The position numbers were made by a program, and so were the translations under genes. A model generated the notes under the pieces. The model had not been told where the DNA came from, did no database searches, and worked only from the letters and a program-made list of their open reading frames with translations. From an uncultured Atopobium sp. (GTDB lineage Bacteria > Actinomycetota > Coriobacteriia > Coriobacteriales > Atopobiaceae): a DNA stretch of 52,349 nucleotides. Each line of letters opens with the position of its first letter. The first letter of the stretch is position 1. Where the stretch lies: positions 1-52,349 of the forward strand of contig CALIZS010000045.1 in NCBI GenBank assembly GCA_938028565.1, read 5' to 3'. Shown here in pieces: positions 35,939 through 43,709 of this stretch.

Positions 35939-37825
35939 TTACATCACACTCACAAGTGAGAGAGCGTAAGAGAGGACGAAGAATGTCACCACCGAAAGGC
36001 TCATAGAAATCAACGTAAGCGTGAGACCTGAAGTTTCCTGGTTTTTCTCTTCACGATGGCGAAGTACAGCCAAGAAAATTGGGGTCAGCAGGAAGGAAAT
36101 AAGGGTAGAGCCAGCTGCTGCACCAAAGATCTGAATAATGGTCTGGTCAAAGAGCGCGGCGTAGAATGCGCCTGCATTTGGATCGTACGGGTGGAACAGC
36201 GCCTCTAGCAGGGCGTGAGCTGCAGCGCCAAGGATGCAAATGAGCCCGCTGACCAGAAGACCCAGTAGAAGCGAGCGGAAGGCAAAGCCTAAGATAGAAG
36301 GAGACTTCTCGCTGCCAGGATCGTCCGTCAGGAAGAAGTTTGTTACATAGTTGACGGTATTCTCGCTCAAGTTCAGTGAGATTGGCATCGTAATAGTGCA
36401 AAGAGCTGCGAAGATACCCATGGTTGGATTAGATGTTGCGGCTGTTCCTACAAAGGCAGCAATTACAACGGAAGCAACCCAGAACAGAAGCCAGAGGTTG
36501 CGGTGGAGGAACCAAATAATGTTGCGGCCACGGTCTCCAGAATCGGAATCGCTCCTGCCGCCACCAACAATCTGCAGGTCCTCAGCGTGCTCCTCTTCAA
36601 GAACGTCAAGGGCGTCGTCGACGGTAACAATACCCAGCAGGCGGTTGTCGTCAGAAACAACAGGCATAGCCAGCAGGTTGTATTTTGCAATGTTACGAGC
36701 AACGTCCTCCTGGTCGTCCTCTGGTGAGGCGGTGACCAGGTTCTTATTAGCAATCTCCTCCAGACGAGTTTCTGGCTCTGAGACAATCAGGCGGTTCAGC
36801 GAAACGGTTCCGGACAGGCGGCCGTCCTCGTCAGTAAGGTAGATATAGCGGACGGTCTCAAAGTCTTCGTCCAGGTTGCGTAGGCGATCAAAAGCGTATG
36901 CAACGGTTTGATCCTCAGGAATAGAAAGCGCCTCAGACGTCATAATACGGCCGGCGGTGTACTCACGGTATCCTAGCAGCTGCCTAATAGCACGCTGCTC
37001 CTTAACGCCCATCAAGCGCAGAAGTTTCTCGGCACGGTCATAGCTCAGCTCGGAGACAAGCTCGGCTGCGTCGTCTGGGTCCATCTCGGATAGGATGCGA
37101 GATGCTTCTTTTTCGTTCAGGCCGCCGATGAGCTCAACTGCCATAGCGTCGTCGTTGAACTCTGCCATTGCGCCGGCTCGCTGCTCGTCATCAAGCTGGG
37201 AAAACACCTGGCTACGCAGGCGAGAGTCCAGACGCTCAATGATGTCAGCGACGTCAGCGGGGTGCAGCTCGTCCAACGTCTTGTGGGAAACGGAGAGCTT
37301 GACGTTGGAGAGGTCGCGCTCGACCAGGTCCATGTAACTCCACGCAATGATGCGCTCTTGCATGGGGTGACCCATAGCGCGAGCAATACGGGTGACCAGG
37401 TGCTCTAGCTGGGGAGAAAGGCTGCGCAGCAGGCCGCGTGCGCCAACCTCTGCGCCCAGAAGGCGTAGCTGTGTTGAGCTGGTATCGGAAAGCTTGAGGT
37501 CGTTTACGCGGACAACACGAATGCCACGCGTATCAACGATCTGCTTGTTCAGAATATCTCGGGCGAGAAGAACTTCGTTAGGCTGCAGGTACGAGAAGCG
37601 AATCTCAGTTGAAGGTACCTTGAGCCTGATGACGTCCTCATCGTAGGTATCAACATACTTGCGCCAAGAAATCATCATTGGCGTGCGGCCAGGGCCCATA
37701 AAAGCAAGGGAAGTGATGCGAGGAAAAACTTCTCCGGTAGCAATTCCAAGGTCAGAGACAGAACCAATCTTCTCGCCTTCTGAATCTAGAACCGGATTAC
37801 CCATTAACTGGGAAAGATAAATCAT
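35939..37825 (-). CDS. PRC-MgtE_N-CBS membrane protein (MgtE-like)
   Basis: A 628-residue protein. A PRC-barrel-like domain (1-75, MIYLSQLMGNPVLDSEGEKIGSVSD) is followed by the MgtE N superhelical domain (about 185-285, LHPADVADIIERLD and LSEMDPDDAAELVSEL). A CBS pair (about 290-425) and a C-terminal membrane part with five helices (about 455-628) complete it. In true MgtE channels, N and CBS domains sense cytosolic Mg2+ and gate the pore. Here the membrane part is divergent and lacks the expected GGNxGxQ-type pore sequence, so transport by this protein alone is uncertain. It may be a Mg2+ sensor or partner of the NRAMP-like protein encoded directly behind it. The ribosome-binding site TAAGGAG is good, behind a 210-nt structured leader. 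Confidence 0.87.
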   Translation of the reverse strand: MIYLSQLMGNPVLDSEGEKIGSVSDLGIATGEVFPRITSLAFMGPGRTPMMISWRKYVDTYDEDVIRLKVPSTEIRFSYLQPNEVLLARDILNKQIVDTRGIRVVRVNDLKLSDTSSTQLRLLGAEVGARGLLRSLSPQLEHLVTRIARAMGHPMQERIIAWSYMDLVERDLSNVKLSVSHKTLDELHPADVADIIERLDSRLRSQVFSQLDDEQRAGAMAEFNDDAMAVELIGGLNEKEASRILSEMDPDDAAELVSELSYDRAEKLLRLMGVKEQRAIRQLLGYREYTAGRIMTSEALSIPEDQTVAYAFDRLRNLDEDFETVRYIYLTDEDGRLSGTVSLNRLIVSEPETRLEEIANKNLVTASPEDDQEDVARNIAKYNLLAMPVVSDDNRLLGIVTVDDALDVLEEEHAEDLQIVGGGRSDSDSGDRGRNIIWFLHRNLWLLFWVASVVIAAFVGTAATSNPTMGIFAALCTITMPISLNLSENTVNYVTNFFLTDDPGSEKSPSILGFAFRSLLLGLLVSGLICILGAAAHALLEALFHPYDPNAGAFYAALFDQTIIQIFGAAAGSTLISFLLTPIFLAVLRHREEKNQETSGLTLTLISMSLSVVTFFVLSYALSLVSVM

Positions 37826-38035
37826 GTGTGCTCCTTACATGCGTCCGAAGACTAAAGCGTGGCTTTGGGCGAGAAACTCCGCATAATTGCCACGGGGACT
37901 GCATTGCGATTTCACCCCTCACGGTGCAAATCGGCACACCGCAAGAGGTCAGCGACTGTGAGGTCGAGGTTTCATGCTGACCTTTCTCTTCATCCAATAG
38001 AACGTGAATTGTGCTTGCGAGGACAATTCACAGAT
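37826..38035 (-). promoter_or_regulatory. Structured 5' leader of the mgtE-like/nramp operon (candidate riboswitch)
   Basis: About 210 nt between the predicted transcription start and the ATG. Three inverted repeats are visible: 38004-38012 with 38023-38031 (GTGAATTGT, 9 bp), 37946-37953 with 37976-37983 (AGGTCAGC, 8 bp) and 37922-37926 with 37937-37941 (CGGTG). A GGGG/CCCC pair lies closer to the gene. I could not match it to the M-box, yybP-ykoY, NiCo or cobalamin consensus. A Mg2+-sensing role is inferred from the genes it controls. Confidence 0.5.
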
Positions 38036-38041
38036 GTAACT

Positions 38042-38071
38042 ATTTTAACGATTTTCCTGCAAGGCTGTAAA
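38042..38071 (-). promoter_or_regulatory. Promoter of the mgtE-like/nramp operon
   Basis: On the minus strand, TTTACA (38071-38066) and TAAAAT (38047-38042) are separated by 18 bp, giving a start near 38035. This is a good housekeeping-type promoter at the head of the structured leader. Confidence 0.65.
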
Positions 38072-38186
38072 GACTCTTCACATAATCTAGCTGCTCGGAT
38101 TTGGTTGTAACCGGCATGCGCGCGTCATGCGAGTAATGTGCGACCAGCGCGAATGGTGTGCTGCGAAACTTCATGGCTTATAAAAA

Positions 38187-38220
38187 AGTCCGGCACCTGC
38201 GGGAGTGCAGATGCCGGACT
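38187..38220 (-). terminator. Intrinsic terminator of lemA
   Basis: A stem of AGTCCGGCA plus GTGC-type inner pairs (9 + 4 bp), a 6-nt loop, then TTTTTTAT on the minus strand. Confidence 0.92.
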
Positions 38221-38261
38221 GAGCTGGAACAGAAAGTAAATGAAATAGAACGAAACAGCTC

Positions 38262-38804
38262 TTAGAACTGTACGTTTGGTGCTTGACGAGCGGACTCGTC
38301 GGTAACCTGGAAGCTTGTACGTGGGGAACGTCCACCAGCAAGAAGGTTGTTTGGGAAAACAGCGATGATGTTGTTGTAGTTCATGACAACATCGTTGTAG
38401 CTCAAGCGAGCATAGCTGAGGCGGTTCTCGGTGTCAGTAAGCTCTGCCTGGAGCTCCAGGAAGTTCTGGTTAGCCTTGAGCTCTGGGTAGTTCTCAACAA
38501 CAGCAAACAGGTTGGTCAGAGCATTGGAAAGAGTACCGGAAGCCTGCATCTTCTCTTCAGGAGTACGAGCGTTTGCGACTGCAGCGCGAGCAGAAGTAAC
38601 TGCCTCAAAAGTCTTAGACTCGTGAGCTGCGTAACCCTTAACGGTGTTGACCAGGTTAGGGATCAGATCGTTACGACGCTGAAGCTGCGTATCGATAGCT
38701 GCCCAAGCGTTGTCGCACCTGTTGCTTGCGCGGATGATGTTGTTGTGAATGCTAATTGCCCAGAAAACCAGAAGGACAATAACTACAACTGCGGCAATAA
38801 TCAT
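38262..38804 (-). CDS. lemA: LemA family protein
   Basis: A 180-residue membrane protein. One N-terminal helix (MIIAAVVVIVLLVFWAISIHN) is followed by an antiparallel helical bundle with the family signatures NAWAAIDTQLQRRNDLIPNLVNTVKGYA, FLELQAELTDTENRLSYAR and YN(D/N)VVxxYNNIIAVFPNN. Function is not established in bacteria, although it is often near secreted or membrane proteases. The start at 38804 is set by GAAAGGA 7 nt before it; reading further upstream would need a TTG. Monocistronic. Confidence 0.95.
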   Translation of the reverse strand: MIIAAVVVIVLLVFWAISIHNNIIRASNRCDNAWAAIDTQLQRRNDLIPNLVNTVKGYAAHESKTFEAVTSARAAVANARTPEEKMQASGTLSNALTNLFAVVENYPELKANQNFLELQAELTDTENRLSYARLSYNDVVMNYNNIIAVFPNNLLAGGRSPRTSFQVTDESARQAPNVQF

Positions 38805-39037
38805 GCTAAATCCTTTCAATCACTGACAATCCTGTGTCAGCCATCCATTTGGACAGGTTAATTATACCCAAAAGTAAAAATCTAAGGCGTTTTTGATTAA
38901 AGCTTTTAACTTTTTAAGGAGTCTTTTGGTAAATGGAATGCTCGTCCACACACTGGCGAGAAGAACGTTGAGCTAGAAATAACGTGAGATGGAATGTAGG
39001 TTCTGAAGGTAAAACGTTAAGTTGAGGTCCGCCAAAA

Positions 39038-39130
<93 letters not shown>

Positions 39131-39218
39131 AAAGCGGTAATATCCTACCGCATAATTCAGTTTTTTGCGAGTAGGGGATTTAGCAAGTTCGGTTTTGCTT
39201 CATAATTGAGAGCTGACA

Positions 39219-39328
39219 AATAAGCGTCAGGGTTCTGAAAGATTTACGTCAGAATGTGAAAGATAAGCGTCAGGTTCGTGACGGATTTGCGTCAGAACTG
39301 CGCAAGAATTACGACAGCAACTAGACAA
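39219..39328 (+). repeat. Tandem array of five 21-23 bp repeats upstream of tadA
   Basis: Units at 39219, 39241, 39262, 39284 and 39306, consensus GATWWRCGTCAGRNTNTGAAA. RCGTCAG recurs at 39224, 39246, 39267 and 39289, with a degenerate ACGACAG at 39311, so every 21-22 bp or two helical turns. The array ends at the tadA ribosome-binding site. An iterated operator, or an expanding minisatellite. Confidence 0.85.
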
Positions 39329-39341
39329 GTGAGGAGCAGCT

Positions 39342-39848
39342 ATGAGTGACGAAGCGCAAAAGCCTTTGACCCCACAGGCTGCTCTTGATCAGAAGTACAT
39401 GAAACTTGCTCTTGAACAGGCAGAACTTGCAGCACAGATAGGAGAAGTACCTATCGGAGCAGTTGTGGTGTGCGATGGAGAGGTTATTGCCGTTGCGCAT
39501 AATCGTCGTGAGATTGACAACAATCCCTCTGCGCACGCTGAGTTTCTCGCCATGCAAGAGGCTTCAAAAAAGCTTGGCCGCTGGAGGCTTTCGGGCTGCA
39601 CGGTGTACGTGACGCTGGAACCATGTTTGATGTGCGCAGGATTGATGGTCAATGCTCGTATTGATCGCTGCGTGTTTGGCGCGTTTGATCCCAAGGGCGG
39701 CGCAACGGGCACGTTGTTTGATGTGAGTAGCGATCCAAGACTTAATCACGAGTTTGCAGTCTCAGGCGGAGTATTAGCAGACGAAGCATCTGCACAGCTC
39801 AAAGCATTCTTTAAAGAGCGTCGCAAAAGCAAAAGTTTGGGAAAATAA
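39342..39848 (+). CDS. tadA: tRNA-specific adenosine deaminase TadA
   Basis: A 168-residue zinc deaminase that converts A34 to inosine in tRNA-Arg(ACG). Catalytic and zinc residues are His65 and Glu67 in HAE, and Cys95 and Cys98 in EPCLMC. The NARIDRCVFGAFDPKGGATGT and LNHEFAVSGGVLADE segments are characteristic. The start is supported by GAGGAG 6 nt upstream. An internal ATG at Met20 gives the more common shorter N-terminus, so the first 19 residues may be untranslated. The five-unit 22-bp array lies directly in front. Confidence 0.94.
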   Translation: MSDEAQKPLTPQAALDQKYMKLALEQAELAAQIGEVPIGAVVVCDGEVIAVAHNRREIDNNPSAHAEFLAMQEASKKLGRWRLSGCTVYVTLEPCLMCAGLMVNARIDRCVFGAFDPKGGATGTLFDVSSDPRLNHEFAVSGGVLADEASAQLKAFFKERRKSKSLGK

Positions 39849-39862
39849 GAAGTCTGGAAGAA

Positions 39863-40357
39863 CTATTTAAAAGAAATTTTGATTCCACTAGCGTTTATCA
39901 GCAAAGCTTCCAGACCAATGAAGATTATTACAAGAATGAGCTTTATAGCCATTGAGATACTGAATACAAAAGATAGAGACGCGCTTACTAATAGAAATAA
40001 TGCAAATACAGAGATTGTAATCAAAATCAATTTGTCATTACTTTCAGCGTCCTGAGCCTGAACTGCGTCTCCTTGGATATTTTGAACAGTTATTTTTTTA
40101 TCAAAGACTATGGAGAGCGTGATAAAAGAATTTATAAGCACGAGGAGAGCATAGAGATACCAATAGTTGTAAGAAACGAGAAAATAAAGAAAGCAGCCAG
40201 ATAATGCAGTCCTAAAAAATGAAACCTTACCTGTTCTATAAAATGAATGAAGACCAGCAAAACCGCCAATAAAAGCTAATAACCCATAGGTTAAGTAGGA
40301 CTGGTGTTTGCTCAAGGCTGGTTGTTTAGATAAATTCCTGCCATCCGTCTCAGCCAT
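39863..40357 (-). CDS. TM2-domain-like membrane protein
   Basis: A 164-residue protein with about five hydrophobic helices. The segment YGLLAFIGGFAGLHSFYRTGK resembles the TM2 domain (GxxGxHxFY), a two-helix module joined by a short loop. The rest (FFRTALSGCFLYFLVSYNYWYLYALL and two further C-terminal helices) is family-less. The start at 40357 has GGAGG 5 nt upstream; the longer frame would need TTG. A perfect 14-bp inverted repeat lies just upstream. It is AT-richer than its neighbours. Role unknown. Confidence 0.8.
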   Translation of the reverse strand: MAETDGRNLSKQPALSKHQSYLTYGLLAFIGGFAGLHSFYRTGKVSFFRTALSGCFLYFLVSYNYWYLYALLVLINSFITLSIVFDKKITVQNIQGDAVQAQDAESNDKLILITISVFALFLLVSASLSFVFSISMAIKLILVIIFIGLEALLINASGIKISFK

Positions 40358-40380
40358 AAGAGCCTCCAAAGTATGCCATA

Positions 40381-40420
40381 AATACTCTTATAAAATAGTA
40401 AAATAATTTATAAGAGTATT
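40381..40420 (-). promoter_or_regulatory. Perfect 14-bp inverted repeat upstream of the TM2-like gene
   Basis: AATACTCTTATAAA (40381-40394) and TTTATAAGAGTATT (40407-40420) flank a 12-bp AT-rich centre, about 24 bp before the start codon and overlapping AT-rich promoter sequence. Operator-like. Confidence 0.6.
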
Positions 40421-40478
40421 GTATCACAATATGGAATAAATCTCATAAAATGTTCTTTGAAGAATGGACTGTAGGTTT

Positions 40479-41798
40479 TTAAACCACCTGGAAAATGAAG
40501 AAATCAAGGTAGTGACTCTCGGGAACACCCCAAAGAATTGGGTGGTCAGGAGCTTGCTGGCGCTCTTCAATTTGTTTGAGCTGCACGTTGGTATGGTGAG
40601 CTGCCTCGGCAATTGCCTGGGCGAGAAGATCTCTGGTCATGAAGTGAGAACAAGAACAAGTTGCCAGGTAGCCACCTCGAGGCAGTAACTTCATGGCCGC
40701 TGCATTAATTTCCTTATAACCACGCATAGCGCTGCGAACTTTGTCGCGTGTCTTAGTGAATGCGGGTGGATCCAGAATGATGAGGTCAAACGGACCTCCC
40801 TCTGCTTTGAGTCGAGCGCGGTTTCGAGCTAACTCTGGCAGGTATTCAAGAACGTTTTCACAGGTAAAGTCCATGCGGTCTGCCAAACCGTTGAGCTCCG
40901 CGTTTTGGCGCGAAAGATCAATGGCGGTTTGGCTGACGTCTACACAGCGGACAAATTCTGCTCCACCAGCTGCGGCGTTAAGACCAAAAGGACCAACGTG
41001 GCAGAAGCAATCCAGCACACGACGACCTTGTGCAAGCTGACGAACTGCTCGACGGTTATATTTTTGATCTAAGAAAAAGCCGGTTTTTTGGCTGTTCTCC
41101 AGGTCAAGATTGAACTTGAGTCCGTTTTCGGTTGCAAGAACGTGGGTTGAAGGAAGAGTAAGAGAGGGTTTTGTAGCTAGCCCATTCTCGTCCGGTGAAG
41201 AGCCTGTCCACCAGCCTTTATATTGCGGAAGTCCTTCTTTAAGGCGCGAAGGAGAATCGTTTCTCTCGTAAATGCCATCAATTACCTGGCCGTCTGCAGA
41301 TAAAACCTCAAGAAGCAGAGGATAGATAACGTTGCGCAGGCGCTCCATACCAACGGTTCCTACCTGCGCAACAAGCACATTCTCGTAGCGGTCAACGATT
41401 AAGCCAGGAAAGCCATCGGCCTCAGAGAAGATGACACGGCAACAATTGGTATCGGGTTCAGTCCCTGGTAGAGCGCGGTTTCCCATAGTGGTTTTACGAT
41501 GTTCCCACGCCCATCTAATCTTGCGACTCCAAAATGCTTCGTTGAGCCTATCGTTGGCGTTTCTTGTCACAATTCTGATGCGAATCTTGCTCATTTCTGA
41601 CAGAAGACCAGTTCCCTGGTAGGTGCCGTTCTCTTCAAAGACATCAACAATGCAACCATTTTGAGCACACTCACCACTTACTGGAGACGGCTCTACACGG
41701 ATAACCTCGCCCTCAAAGACCCAAGGATGCCCACCCGCAAGTGCGCGAGCAGCTTTCTTGGTGATAATAACCTGTGGATAAGGGCGGAGTTGCTTCAT
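40479..41798 (-). CDS. Class I SAM-dependent rRNA (cytosine-C5) methyltransferase, RlmI-like
   Basis: A 439-residue methyltransferase of the RlmI/YccW type, which modifies 23S rRNA. The N-terminal PUA domain (VIITKKAARALAGGHPWVFEGEV) is followed by the Rossmann fold. Motif X lies around TGFFLDQKYNRRAVRQLA, motif I is VLDCFCHVGPFGLNAA, motif IV is LIILDPPAFTKT with the DPPAF signature, and motif VI is GGYLATCSCSHFM. Length exceeds E. coli RlmI (396) by a loop around residues 205-225. A start with AAGGAAC just upstream. The exact target nucleotide is not readable. Confidence 0.92.
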   Translation of the reverse strand: MKQLRPYPQVIITKKAARALAGGHPWVFEGEVIRVEPSPVSGECAQNGCIVDVFEENGTYQGTGLLSEMSKIRIRIVTRNANDRLNEAFWSRKIRWAWEHRKTTMGNRALPGTEPDTNCCRVIFSEADGFPGLIVDRYENVLVAQVGTVGMERLRNVIYPLLLEVLSADGQVIDGIYERNDSPSRLKEGLPQYKGWWTGSSPDENGLATKPSLTLPSTHVLATENGLKFNLDLENSQKTGFFLDQKYNRRAVRQLAQGRRVLDCFCHVGPFGLNAAAGGAEFVRCVDVSQTAIDLSRQNAELNGLADRMDFTCENVLEYLPELARNRARLKAEGGPFDLIILDPPAFTKTRDKVRSAMRGYKEINAAAMKLLPRGGYLATCSCSHFMTRDLLAQAIAEAAHHTNVQLKQIEERQQAPDHPILWGVPESHYLDFFIFQVV

Positions 41799-41870
41799 GA
41801 TGTTCCTTCTCGCGAGAAGCGCTTACAAAAGGCTGGGTGCTTGTGTGTGCCCAGCGTCGATGCTCAAAAG

Positions 41871-42251
41871 TTACATAAAAAAATTGCAGAGAGCCATAAG
41901 AGGGAATATTGCCTGCTTGATAGCTGCAGAGCGTTTGTCGGGAGAAGTCACAAAGAGAAGAATTGCGGCAAATTCCATTGAACAAACAGCAAAGGTGACA
42001 AGCGCTTTACCTAGTGGATTTCTGGTGGCCATCAAGAAGACGCCAACGAATACCTCAATGGCAAGAAAGAGATTGTAAAATCCCTGGTTAAAAGCCATCT
42101 TCTCAGTGCTCTCTGCCTCTTCTTTTGTCATGTTAAAGGCTTTAAGCGCACCGTCAGAAGTCCAGGCAAATGACTCTAGATAAAATATGACTACGTGTAA
42201 AACTGCAGCTCCAAGAGCAAAAATTACACCAGCATTACTAAAAGGACCCAT
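41871..42251 (-). CDS. DUF1304 family membrane protein
   Basis: A 126-residue, four-helix membrane protein. LHVVIFYLESFAW, the NQGFYNLFLAIEVF and the NPLGKALVTFAV segments are typical of DUF1304, a small family of unknown function near the DoxX-like proteins. AAAGGAATAAAAC precedes the start. Single gene between the methyltransferase and the helicase, all on the same strand. Confidence 0.88.
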   Translation of the reverse strand: MGPFSNAGVIFALGAAVLHVVIFYLESFAWTSDGALKAFNMTKEEAESTEKMAFNQGFYNLFLAIEVFVGVFLMATRNPLGKALVTFAVCSMEFAAILLFVTSPDKRSAAIKQAIFPLMALCNFFM

Positions 42252-42295
42252 GTTTTATTCCTTTACTGTATTAGCCAACTGCGTCTGATTATAGA

Positions 42296-43663
42296 TTACG
42301 TGTGTCGGCCATATCTGCCGCCAAATCCAAAGCCTTTGCCTCTTGACCTTGAGCCCGAGAACATCGAACGTGTGGTCTTAGTGGTAGAGCGGGAGTCCTG
42401 GAGCATGATGCGTCCAGTATCGTAAGAAAAACCAGGTAGATCCCATGAGGGAATAAGCGCTTTTGTGAAATATTCAATTTCTCTGAGCGGTGTGACTTCG
42501 TCTGGCCCCATAAACGTATAGGCCTGACCTGCGGCTCCTGCACGGCCTGTTCGGCCAATGCGGTGAACATAATCCTCGGGATCAAGTGGAACATCAAAAT
42601 TGATAACAGCGTCAATGCCCTGGATATCAATGCCGCGGCTCATGACATCGGTTGCAACAAGAACCTGAATGGCGCCACTACGGAATCGCTCCAGTGCTCT
42701 TGCGCGAGCCTTTTGCGGACGGTCCGCATGCATAACATCAACCTTGAGACCTGCGGCTTTAAGGTTTTTGTAAATGCTGTCAACGCGTGACTTTGTCCTA
42801 CAGAACACCAACACACGCTCTGGCGCAGGATCAAACGAGTCGATAAGAGCCTTTAAGAGCTGCGGTTTTTGTCCCTGGGTGACTGAACACAAATGTTGCT
42901 CGATTGTTGCTGCAGTTTGTCCAGTTCTTGCAATCTCAATGCGCTCTGGATCTTTAAGCAGCGCATCTATGGTTGAGGTAATTGACGCGGGGAGTGTTGC
43001 CGAGAAAAGCAGCGTTTGGTGCGCCTTGGGAAGCTGCTCCATAATGCGATGAACGCTTGGCCAAAATCCCATGTCAAGCATGCGATCTGCCTCGTCGAGC
43101 ACCAGTACCTGGATGTTCTCAAGGCTTGTATGCTTCTTGTCGAGAAGATCTATCAGGCGGCCAGGTGTAGCCACCAGCACATCGCAACCTTTTTGCAGCG
43201 CGGCTATCTGGTGTTTGTAGCGAGCGCCACCGGTAACAATGACGGCTTGCTGACCGGTGGATGCGCAAACGCTCATGGCAACGGCATCAATTTGAGCAGC
43301 TAGCTCTCTCGTTGGTGTGATGATGAGTGCACGGGGATACGTGTTGCGCTTGGCGCCGCCTTGCTTGGCGTTGCGCTTGGCGCTGCGCCCGGCGGCCGCG
43401 TTGGGTTTGGCGCTCGCGTTGGGCTCCTTGGCGTCGCGCTTCTCGGCCCCACCGCGTTTCTCGACAGCAATGCGCTGCAGCGTAGGCAACATAAACGCTG
43501 CAGTTTTACCCGTTCCCGTTTGCGCTGACGCAACAACGTCCTTGCCCGTCAGGACGGCGGGAATTGCCGCGGTCTGCACGGGAGTGGGCGCGTTAAACCC
43601 AAGTGTTGCTACGCCTGCCAGAATTTGCTCGTTTAGCCCGAGCTCGGCAAAAGTTATTTCCAT
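42296..43663 (-). CDS. DEAD-box ATP-dependent RNA helicase
   Basis: A 455-residue RNA helicase of the RhlE/CshA type that unwinds short duplexes in ribosome assembly or mRNA decay. The motifs run in order: Q motif FNAPTPVQTAAIP, I AQTGTGKT, Ia PTRELA, II VLDEAD, III SAT, then IV-VI with ATDVMSRGIDIQ and HRIGRTGRAG. Between motifs I and Ia is a 35-residue basic low-complexity insertion (KRDAKEPNASAKPNAAAGR and on). The Arg/Gly-rich tail (GSRSRGKGFGFGGRYGR) binds RNA. The start at 43663 (MEITFAELGLNEQ) fits the family. The ribosome-binding site is poor; extension upstream needs TTG. Confidence 0.95.
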   Translation of the reverse strand: MEITFAELGLNEQILAGVATLGFNAPTPVQTAAIPAVLTGKDVVASAQTGTGKTAAFMLPTLQRIAVEKRGGAEKRDAKEPNASAKPNAAAGRSAKRNAKQGGAKRNTYPRALIITPTRELAAQIDAVAMSVCASTGQQAVIVTGGARYKHQIAALQKGCDVLVATPGRLIDLLDKKHTSLENIQVLVLDEADRMLDMGFWPSVHRIMEQLPKAHQTLLFSATLPASITSTIDALLKDPERIEIARTGQTAATIEQHLCSVTQGQKPQLLKALIDSFDPAPERVLVFCRTKSRVDSIYKNLKAAGLKVDVMHADRPQKARARALERFRSGAIQVLVATDVMSRGIDIQGIDAVINFDVPLDPEDYVHRIGRTGRAGAAGQAYTFMGPDEVTPLREIEYFTKALIPSWDLPGFSYDTGRIMLQDSRSTTKTTRSMFSGSRSRGKGFGFGGRYGRHT

Positions 43664-43709
43664 ACAAACAAGTATACTTATGTGCAACGATTAGCTAAAG
43701 GAAGTTACC

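Noticed and set aside
37826..38035. Known riboswitch (M-box, yybP-ykoY, NiCo, cobalamin) before the mgtE-like gene
   Set aside because: None of the conserved core strings of these classes is visible; only unassigned hairpins remain, so no class name is given.
39219..39328. CRISPR array
   Set aside because: Repeats of 21-23 bp are contiguous with no unique spacers, and no cas genes are present.
41806..41820. CTTCTCGCGAGAAG palindrome as a further motif pair
   Set aside because: The core lacks GGCG on both sides (overlapping, one-mismatch halves), and it overlaps the methyltransferase leader; not counted.
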